5,640 nt of DNA from Burkholderiales bacterium (lineage in GTDB: Bacteria > Pseudomonadota > Gammaproteobacteria > Burkholderiales > Burkholderiaceae_C): positions 1 to 5,640 of the forward strand of contig CANHOE010000191.1 in the NCBI GenBank assembly GCA_947462175.1, read 5' to 3'. The notes under the pieces were generated by a model. That model was not told the DNA's origin. It saw only the letters and a program-made list of their open reading frames with translations, and did no database searches. Each line of letters begins with the position of its first letter. Position 1 is the first letter of the stretch. The translations under genes and the position numbers were made by a program. Shown piece by piece: positions 1 through 4,674 of this stretch.

Positions 1-831
1 GGAAGCGGGCTGCGTCGCCAGCCGACCCGCGGCGCGCCGCTCACCGGCCTGCAGGCCGCGGCAGCGGTCGCACTGTGCGCGTTGCCGATCCTGATCGGCT
101 TCGTGCTGCCTGGTGGCGTCTTGCTGTACATGGCCATGACCGAAGGGGACGCGCAATTCGGCGCCCGCTTCTGGACGCTGGCCAGCAACAGCGTCTTGGT
201 GTCTGGCCTGACCGCCCTGCTCGCAGTGGCACTCGCACTGCTGGTCGCGTACGCCAGACGGCTGGAGCCGCTGCCGCTCACCCGATCGGCGCATTGGGCA
301 GTGGGCCTCGGCTACGCGCTGCCGGGGTCGGTGATCGCCGTCGGCGTGCTGATCCCGCTGGCTCGGCTGGACAACGCGCTGGCGCAGTGGCTGCAGGCCA
401 GCTTCGGTTGGCAAACGGGACTGCTCTTCACAGGAACCATTGCCGCGCTGGTGTTCGCCTGCCTGGTGCGCTTCATGACCGCCGCACTGCAGACGGTCGA
501 TTCGACGCTGTACCGCGTCACGCCTCACATGGACGACGCCGCCCGTAGCCTCGGGTTGTCACCGGCTCACACACTGCGCCGCGTGCACCTGCCACTGATG
601 CGGCGCGGTCTGCTGACTGCCGGGCTGCTGGTCTTCATCGATGTGATGAAGGAACTGCCTGCCACGCTGGTGATGCGCCCATTCAACTTCGACACGCTGG
701 CCACCCAGGCCTACACGCTGGCGTCAGACGAACGGCTGGCCGAAGCATCGACGGCCACGATCGCGATCGTGGCCGTGGGCTTGTTGCCGCTGATCGTGCT
801 CTGCCGACAGATCGCAAGCGAGCGGCGATAG
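1..831 (+). CDS. fbpB: Ferric iron ABC transporter permease, C-terminal part (5' truncated by window edge)
   Basis: Inner-membrane permease subunit of a binding-protein-dependent transporter, most likely importing Fe3+ delivered by the periplasmic protein encoded just downstream on the other strand. The frame is open from base 1 (276 residues visible, ending in TAG), so the N-terminal part of what is usually a protein of about 500 residues is missing. About six hydrophobic segments are visible, near residues 19-46, 61-85, 100-123, 141-163, 203-225 and 250-271. The cytoplasmic EAA loop that docks on the ATPase is clear at residues 178-200 (DDAARSLG followed by RRVHLP, bases 532-600), matching the family pattern EAA-xx-LG. 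The iron assignment rests on the neighbouring FbpA-like gene and the general look of the C-terminal half. A thiamine or other two-domain permease of the same superfamily is the main alternative. It converges on fbpA rather than sharing an operon with it. Confidence 0.85.
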   Translation, partial: GSGLRRQPTRGAPLTGLQAAAAVALCALPILIGFVLPGGVLLYMAMTEGDAQFGARFWTLASNSVLVSGLTALLAVALALLVAYARRLEPLPLTRSAHWAVGLGYALPGSVIAVGVLIPLARLDNALAQWLQASFGWQTGLLFTGTIAALVFACLVRFMTAALQTVDSTLYRVTPHMDDAARSLGLSPAHTLRRVHLPLMRRGLLTAGLLVFIDVMKELPATLVMRPFNFDTLATQAYTLASDERLAEASTATIAIVAVGLLPLIVLCRQIASERR

Positions 832-868
832 ACGCTCCCGAGCTGACCTTCGGTGCGCTTGGCGTGGT

Positions 869-1906
869 TCAGCGCCAGCCGGCGCGGTCGTAGATGCGCT
901 GTGCCTGCGCCGCGTTGGCCGCCAATTGGCCGACAGGGAGCGTGTCCGGCTTGAAGGACCCCAGTGCTTCGAGCGCAGGGTTCTTCACGGGCGCGGTCTT
1001 GACGACAGGCCATTCGTTGTTGCCATCGGCAAAGTAGACCTGCGCCGAGTCGCTGGCGAGGTACTCGAGGAACATCAGCGCGGCGGCCGGGTTCGGTGCG
1101 TACTTGGTGATGCCGGCGCCCGAGACGTTGATGTGCGCACCCCAGGTCTTCTGGTTCGGCCAGACGACGCCCAGGGCCCGCACGACCTGCTGGTCTTCCG
1201 GCTTGGTCGAACGCATCAGGCGGGCGAGGTAGTAACTGTTCGAGATCGCCACACCGCATTCACCGGCCGCCACAGCCTTCAACTGATCGGTATCGCCGCC
1301 CTTCGGTGCCCGGGCAAAGTTCGACACGAGGCCACGCGCCCATTCCTCGGTCTTCGCCTCGCCATCATGAGCCAGCACGGCCGCACCGAGCGACAGGTTG
1401 TAGGGGTGTGCACCCGAACGCACGCAAATCTGGTTCTTCAAGCGCGGTAGCGCCAGATCTTCATAGGTCTGCACCCACTCGGGGTTGACCGTGGCCTTGG
1501 CGTAGACGATGACCCTCGCGCGCGTCGAAAACGCCGCCCAGTTCGGCGTGCGCAGCGCCGCTGGAATGCGCGCTTCGATCACCGACGACTTCAGCGGCTG
1601 GAACAGCCCGGCCTTGTCGGCGATCTCCAGGCGTGCGGCGTCCACAGTGATCAGCAGGTCAGCCGGGCTGCTGGCGCCTTCGTTCTTGAGGCGTTCGAGC
1701 AGTTCCTCTTCCTTGCCATCGAGCCGGTTGATCTTGATGCCGGTCTGCTTCGTGAAATTGGCGTACAGCGCCTCGTCGGTCTGGTAGTGGCGCGCCGAGT
1801 AGATGTTGAGCTCGCCCTGCGCGTGCGCTGGCAGAGCGACCAACAAGGCAGAAAGCGCACCAACAGCAGCGATGCTGGCACCGAAAATGAATGGCAGACG
1901 GATCAT
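869..1906 (-). CDS. fbpA: Periplasmic Fe(3+)-binding protein of iron ABC transporter
   Basis: Periplasmic solute-binding protein (345 residues) that captures ferric iron and delivers it to an FbpB/FbpC-type transporter. The start is chosen at the ATG at 1906: it gives a normal signal peptide (residues 1-29, hydrophobic core, ending AHA before QGELNIYS) and is preceded by a GAGG Shine-Dalgarno seven bases upstream. The open frame extends upstream to 2056, but that part has no signal-peptide character. Family iron ligands are recognisable: His40 in the IYSARHYQT segment, the acidic GKEEELLER segment (66-71), and the Tyr225-Tyr226 pair in NSYYLARL. Counting from Gln30, these tyrosines fall at mature positions 196-197, very close to the Tyr195/Tyr196 of Haemophilus FbpA. 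Cys161 and Cys217 lie in conserved-looking segments and may form a disulfide (inference). A Fur-box-like site lies upstream. Confidence in the family is high; exact substrate specificity is inferred. Confidence 0.93.
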   Translation of the reverse strand: MIRLPFIFGASIAAVGALSALLVALPAHAQGELNIYSARHYQTDEALYANFTKQTGIKINRLDGKEEELLERLKNEGASSPADLLITVDAARLEIADKAGLFQPLKSSVIEARIPAALRTPNWAAFSTRARVIVYAKATVNPEWVQTYEDLALPRLKNQICVRSGAHPYNLSLGAAVLAHDGEAKTEEWARGLVSNFARAPKGGDTDQLKAVAAGECGVAISNSYYLARLMRSTKPEDQQVVRALGVVWPNQKTWGAHINVSGAGITKYAPNPAAALMFLEYLASDSAQVYFADGNNEWPVVKTAPVKNPALEALGSFKPDTLPVGQLAANAAQAQRIYDRAGWR

Positions 1907-1913
1907 GAACAGG

Positions 1914-1917
1914 CCTC
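1914..1917 (-). promoter_or_regulatory. Ribosome binding site deciding the fbpA start
   Basis: On the minus strand the sequence reads GAGG, then seven bases, then ATG. This supports initiation at 1906, in front of the signal peptide, over the upstream in-frame candidates between 1907 and 2056. Confidence 0.6.
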
Positions 1918-1969
1918 GGTGAGACGGTGGTGGAAACAGGGGATCAAGACCCCGGCCCAGAACTGTATA

Positions 1970-1988
1970 CGAAACCATTCTCATTAAC
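1970..1988 (-). promoter_or_regulatory. Putative Fur box (iron-responsive operator) of fbpA
   Basis: The minus strand reads GTTAATGAGAATGGTTTCG. By hand this matches 12 of 19 positions of the classical Fur consensus (GATAATGATAATCATTATC), with the typical AATGAGAAT core. It directly abuts a TATACA sequence (minus strand, 1969 to 1964) that could be the -10 element of fbpA, about 60 bases before the start codon. Bound Fe-Fur would then block RNA polymerase and repress fbpA when iron is plentiful. No good -35 hexamer was found, so the promoter itself is weakly supported. The site also lies upstream of the divergent ureE, which it might affect. Confidence 0.6.
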
Positions 1989-2014
1989 ATTCCGTATTCC
2001 CGCGCGGCAGTTGG

Positions 2015-2030
2015 TGGCTTCGGTGTTGCA
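2015..2030 (+). promoter_or_regulatory. Putative sigma-54 (-24/-12) promoter ahead of ureE
   Basis: The sequence is TGGC, seven bases, then TTGCA, which is the exact spacing of the RpoN consensus (GG at -24, GC at -12, ten bases between). Transcription would start near 2041-2043, giving a leader of about 80 bases before ureE. Sigma-54 with NtrC commonly links nitrogen-assimilation genes to nitrogen limitation, so the location makes biological sense. No convincing NtrC enhancer pair (GCAC-N7-GTGC type) was seen nearby, and a match of this size can occur by chance. Confidence 0.45.
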
Positions 2031-2123
2031 CCGTGCGTCGTGATCGGTGGCGCCATGAGCCCCAGTCATGCCAGACTCTTGGCCTTCTCAACTGCTTCAG
2101 CTGCGCCGCAAGCGCCCACCGAC

Positions 2124-2750
2124 ATGTCCACCCTGCTGACCATCAACAAGCTCATCACCCAAGGGCGCGGACTGAGTCGCGTGCTGCTGGCCCGCGCGGC
2201 CACCGTGTCGCTCGACTGGGACGTGCGCCAGAAAAGCCGCTTCGATGCCACCGACTCGCAGGGGCGCGCGATCGGCGTATTCCTGCCGCGGGGTGCGGTG
2301 GTGCGCGGCGGCGACGTGCTGGTGGCCGAAGACGGCTCACTGATCGCTGTACAGGCAGCGCCACAGCCCGTGCTCGTGGTCACGACCTGCAAGGAGCACG
2401 GGTCGAGCTTCGACCTGGTCCGCGCGGCGTATCACCTCGGCAACCGCCATGTGCCACTGGAGTTGAAGCCCGATCACCTGAAGCTCGAACCCGACCATGT
2501 GCTGGCCGACATGCTGCGCCAGATGCACTTGACCGTGACCGAAGCACAGGCATCGTTCGAACCTGAAAGCGGTGCGTACGCACCGGGCGCGACCGCCGGT
2601 GGGCACGATCATGGCCACGCGCATGACGACCATGGACACGACCACGGGCATGCACACGCACCGTCGATCCACGCCGCGCCGAAGACCATTCCGATCCAGG
2701 GTGCTGCCGTGCCCCACGTCCATGGCCCGGGTTGCAAGCACGACCACTGA
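2124..2750 (+). CDS. ureE: Urease accessory protein UreE, nickel metallochaperone with His-rich tail
   Basis: Cytoplasmic nickel carrier that supplies Ni2+ to the UreG/UreF/UreD complex maturing urease. The protein has 208 residues from the ATG at 2124 (MSTLLTINKLI), chosen because this is where family similarity normally begins. In-frame codons upstream (GTG 2040, ATG 2055) would add 23-28 residues with no UreE character and without the codon bias of the rest. No clear Shine-Dalgarno precedes 2124. An N-terminal beta-rich domain occupies roughly residues 1-75. The metal-binding domain carries the hallmark YHLGNRHVPL (103-112), with His109 equivalent to the conserved interface nickel ligand, and DHVLADMLRQMHL (124-136). 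The tail from residue 160 holds 14 histidines in two clusters (about 161-178 and 198-208) and Cys204. Longer His tails are known in some UreE proteins as nickel stores. It is the first gene of the ureEFG unit, and its stop overlaps the ureF start. Confidence 0.95.
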   Translation: MSTLLTINKLITQGRGLSRVLLARAATVSLDWDVRQKSRFDATDSQGRAIGVFLPRGAVVRGGDVLVAEDGSLIAVQAAPQPVLVVTTCKEHGSSFDLVRAAYHLGNRHVPLELKPDHLKLEPDHVLADMLRQMHLTVTEAQASFEPESGAYAPGATAGGHDHGHAHDDHGHDHGHAHAPSIHAAPKTIPIQGAAVPHVHGPGCKHDH

Positions 2751-3520
2751 TGGGCACACCCCGGCTGCGGCCACCGACGCGATCGCCTGGACGCCGTCAA
2801 CACCGGCGGCCGTCGGCTCAGGCGCCGAGTCTGACGCCGGCCTCGCTGCTGCAGCTGATCTGGCTCGCGTCGCCGGCATTGCCGGTGGGTGGATTCAGCT
2901 ACTCCGAAGTACTCGAAGCTGCGGTCGATGCAGGCTCGGCGGCAACTGAAGCCGACGCCTGCCAGTGGCTGCTCGATCAGTTGCACCTGGGCCTGGCGCG
3001 CGGCGATCTGGCCTTGGTCGCGCGGGCCCACAGCGCCTGGCGACGCGGCGATGTGGCCGAAGCCGCTGCGCTCAACACCTGGGTGGCGACCACGCGGGAA
3101 AGCTTTGAGCTGCGTCAGCAGACCGAGCAGATGGGCCGCTCACTCGCAGAGTGGATGAAGAACCGGCCGCTCGACGAGCGTCACACCGACCCGCTTCAAG
3201 CGCTGACAGCGCTGCGCCCGGCGCCAACCTGGCCCGTGGCCTTCGCGCTCGCCGCGTGGCAGAGCGGCGCGCCGTGCCGCGAAACGCTCCTCTGTTTCGC
3301 GTTCGGCTGGGCCGAGAACATGGTGCAAGCGGCGTTGAAGTCAGTGCCACTGGGCCAGTCGGCAGGGCAACGGATCCTGAGCGCGCTGGCGGCCGAGATC
3401 CCCGACGCTGTCGATGCGGCGATCCAGCTGAGCGACGCCGAGAGGCAAGTCTGCACACCGATGCTGGCGATCCTGTCGGCGCAGCACGAAACGCAATACT
3501 CGAGGCTGTTCAGGTCCTGA
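2750..3520 (+). CDS. ureF: Urease accessory protein UreF
   Basis: Part of the UreD/H-UreF-UreG complex that activates apo-urease; UreF acts as a regulator of the UreG GTPase and links it to UreD. The 256-residue reading starts at the ATG at 2750, sharing its A with the ureE stop (TGATG, 2748-2752), which suggests translational coupling. A further TTG at 2732 lies inside ureE and is less likely. The conserved region begins with LLQLIWLASPALPVGGFSYSEVLE (split here as residues 33-45 and 46-56) and includes FGWAENMVQAALKSVPLGQSAGQRI and a C-terminal ETQYSRLFRS, both typical of UreF. The first 30 or so residues are rich in Arg and Pro (RPPTRSPGRRQHRRP) and are not part of the family core. This makes the protein somewhat longer than the usual 220-230 residues. 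ureG follows after 39 bases. Confidence 0.94.
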   Translation: MGTPRLRPPTRSPGRRQHRRPSAQAPSLTPASLLQLIWLASPALPVGGFSYSEVLEAAVDAGSAATEADACQWLLDQLHLGLARGDLALVARAHSAWRRGDVAEAAALNTWVATTRESFELRQQTEQMGRSLAEWMKNRPLDERHTDPLQALTALRPAPTWPVAFALAAWQSGAPCRETLLCFAFGWAENMVQAALKSVPLGQSAGQRILSALAAEIPDAVDAAIQLSDAERQVCTPMLAILSAQHETQYSRLFRS

Positions 3521-3559
3521 ACTTGCTGCAGTTTCAACACCCTTGACGCCACTCACATC

Positions 3560-4225
3560 ATGACCGCACTGCACACCATCGCCCACCGCACCAAGAAGCT
3601 GCCCCCACTGCGCGTCGGCGTTGGTGGGCCCGTGGGTTCAGGCAAGACGACGCTGGTCGAGATGCTCTGCAAGACGATGCGCGAGCAGTACGACCTGGTG
3701 GTCGTGACCAACGACATCTACACGAAGGAAGATCAGCGTTTGCTCACCGTGGCAGGCGCGTTGTCGGCCGACCGGATCATGGGCGTGGAAACCGGCGGCT
3801 GCCCGCACACCGCGATTCGTGAGGATGCGTCGATCAACCTCGAAGCGGTGGATCGCATGCTGGAGAAATTCCCCGACGCCGACATCGTGTTCATCGAATC
3901 CGGCGGCGACAACCTGGCGGCGACTTTCAGCCCGGAGTTGAGCGACCTGACGATCTACGTGATCGATGTGGCCGCTGGCGAGAAGATCCCGCGCAAGGGC
4001 GGGCCCGGCATCACGAAGAGCGATCTGTTCGTCATCAACAAGATCGATCTGGCGCCGCATGTCGGTGCGGATCTGGAGGTGATGAAAGCCGATACGACAC
4101 GCATGCGCACCAGCGCACAGGGCCTGCGGCCCTTCGTGATGAGCAATCTGAAAACCCGTCAGGGCCTGGCCGATGTGGTCAGCTTCATCGAGCGCAAGGG
4201 CATGTTGACTGGCGAATTGACTTAA
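3560..4225 (+). CDS. ureG: Urease accessory GTPase UreG
   Basis: SIMIBI-class GTPase that couples GTP hydrolysis to nickel insertion into urease. Length 221 residues, normal for bacterial UreG. Motifs in order: P-loop GGPVGSGKTT (22-31), the NDIYTKEDQ segment (51-59), the nickel-binding Cys-Pro-His at 81-83 in ETGGCPHTAIRED, the ESGGDNLAATFSPELSD segment (113-129), and the guanine-specificity NKID (160-163). All key residues are intact, so it should be functional. There is no strong Shine-Dalgarno in the 39-base gap after ureF, and it is presumably co-transcribed with ureE and ureF. No gene follows on this strand; the repeat-rich stretch begins about 40 bases after its stop. Confidence 0.97.
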   Translation: MTALHTIAHRTKKLPPLRVGVGGPVGSGKTTLVEMLCKTMREQYDLVVVTNDIYTKEDQRLLTVAGALSADRIMGVETGGCPHTAIREDASINLEAVDRMLEKFPDADIVFIESGGDNLAATFSPELSDLTIYVIDVAAGEKIPRKGGPGITKSDLFVINKIDLAPHVGADLEVMKADTTRMRTSAQGLRPFVMSNLKTRQGLADVVSFIERKGMLTGELT

Positions 4226-4266
4226 CGCGGACTGCGCATCGTCGAACCTGCCGCCTTGCGCGCGGA

Positions 4267-4399
4267 GCTGTCGAGGGCGCGGGGTGACCGGCTCCGCTCA
4301 TGTCCCCCAGGCCGGGTCACCAGCCCTTCGTTTCGGGACAGACCGAACCGGCCATCCTCCTTTACTTCGCTACGCCGGTCACCCCACGCCCTCGACAGC
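4267..4399. repeat. Long inverted repeat A, 26-bp arms (4267-4292 and 4374-4399)
   Basis: The left arm starts GCTGTCGAGGGCG and ends GGGGTGACCGGC. The right arm is its reverse complement except for one position (C4280 against A4386). In a minus-strand RNA that position becomes a G-U pair. The arms enclose 81 bases that include smaller hairpins and most of the GAAGTAA-box copy on the minus strand. As RNA this would be a very stable stem; as DNA it could be the ends of a small palindromic element. There are no obvious target-site duplications. Confidence 0.85.
4310..4370 (-). repeat. GAAGTAA-box repeat, copy 1
   Basis: Read on the minus strand from 4370: a purine-rich box GAAGTAAAGGAGGA, then TGGCCGG, 26 bases, then GGTGACCCGGCC. 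GGCCGG and CCGGCC at the two ends can pair. Against copy 2 the first 23 positions agree at 20 and the last 12 at 11, with identical 26-base spacing and little similarity in between. That is the pattern of a structured repeat keeping its stem and leader while the loop varies. Confidence 0.7.
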
Positions 4400-4506
4400 C
4401 GGCACCATCGCCGCAGGCGAAGGCTTCAAAACCACCGACCGCTTGGGTGATGGCAGGAGCGCTGCGGTGGGCCGCTGTGTGGAGTGAAGTAATGGAGGAG
4501 GGCCGG
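4348..4506. repeat. Long inverted repeat B, 23-base arms (4348-4370 and 4484-4506), interlocked with repeat A
   Basis: The left arm begins CCGGCCATCCTCC and ends TTACTTCGC; the right arm begins GTGAAGTAATGG and ends AGGAGGGCCGG. Twenty of 23 positions are complementary, plus one G-U pair in a plus-strand RNA (G4369 with T4485). The left arm lies inside repeat A and the right arm outside it, only three bases separating the left arm of B from the right arm of A. So the two stems are either a pseudoknot or mutually exclusive. Confidence 0.8.
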
Positions 4507-4544
4507 CGGAACATGGGGCAAAGCCAATGGGCGGTGAACCGGCC
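4484..4544 (+). repeat. GAAGTAA-box repeat, copy 2 (inverted relative to copy 1)
   Basis: Read on the plus strand: GAAGTAATGGAGGA, then GGGCCGG, 26 bases, then GGTGAACCGGCC. GGGCCGG (4500-4506) pairs with CCGGCCC (4539-4545). Same 61-base length as copy 1, opposite orientation. Followed directly by the two hairpins at 4563 and 4600. Confidence 0.7.
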
Positions 4545-4562
4545 CGGAGGAGCAAGCCCGGA

Positions 4563-4589
4563 CACGAACAGTCCTGAGGACTGTTCGTG
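4563..4589. repeat. Perfect 12-bp hairpin
   Basis: CACGAACAGTCC, loop TGA, GGACTGTTCGTG: a perfect 12-bp stem with a three-base loop. No run of T follows on either strand, so it is not a standard intrinsic terminator, although it lies between two converging genes and could still slow polymerase or protect 3' ends. It looks like a REP-type palindromic unit (inference). Confidence 0.8.
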
Positions 4590-4599
4590 CCTGGCGAGC

Positions 4600-4622
4600 G
4601 CCTGGGGACTCTGTCCCCAGGC
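4600..4622. repeat. Perfect 9-bp hairpin with GGGGAC stem
   Basis: GCCTGGGGA, loop CTCTG, TCCCCAGGC: perfect 9-bp stem. Ten bases after the previous hairpin and 52 bases past the psd stop. The arm resembles GCCTGGGGGAC on the minus strand at 4302-4312, inside repeat A, so the same word recurs in this interval. No T tract on either side. REP-like element or an atypical bidirectional terminator for ureG and psd; the sequence alone does not decide. Confidence 0.75.
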
Positions 4623-4674
4623 ATGAACGCAACACAGTGGCCCAGCGCAGTGCCCGCGCAACTGCCGTGAAAGC

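Larger units (their letters stand above)
4226..4674. other. Gene-free, repeat-rich stretch between ureG and psd
   Basis: This 449-base interval between two converging genes has no open frame with family motifs or the codon bias of the neighbours. It is dense in inverted repeats: two long interlocking ones, several short hairpins (for example CCATCGCC at 4405-4412 with GGTGATGG at 4446-4453, GCGG at 4464-4467 with CCGC at 4472-4475, and TTCGG/CCGAA near 4332-4347) and two strong hairpins near psd. The motif GGTGACCGG or a one-base variant occurs four times: plus at 4283 and 4533, minus at 4312-4321 and 4375-4383. The likely nature is a cluster of dispersed intergenic repeats or a structured RNA. 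I do not recognise it as a named family. Confidence 0.7.

Noticed and set aside
832..868. Terminator between converging fbpB and fbpA
   Set aside because: Only a weak 5-bp stem (TGGCG with CGCCA) overlapping the fbpA end is visible, with no T tract.
711..1259. 182-residue minus-strand open frame overlapping fbpB and fbpA
   Set aside because: It is an out-of-frame shadow of fbpA, without motifs; fbpA itself has clear family residues.
1907..2056. N-terminally extended fbpA starting at 2056
   Set aside because: The extension would bury the signal peptide and cover the Fur-like operator; the ATG at 1906 has a Shine-Dalgarno.
2040..2123. Upstream starts for ureE (GTG 2040, ATG 2055)
   Set aside because: They add 23-28 residues outside the UreE family core, the codon bias is weaker, and the GTG would lie at or before the predicted sigma-54 transcription start.
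4267..4622. Retron, group II intron or CRISPR-like locus
   Set aside because: There is no reverse transcriptase, intron-encoded protein or cas gene in the window, no regularly spaced direct repeats, and no recognised domain V-type hairpin. Structured repeat cluster is the safer description.
4256..4626. Short plus-strand open frames in the ureG-psd interval (64-108 residues)
   Set aside because: No family motifs, no matching codon bias, and they run straight through palindromic arms.
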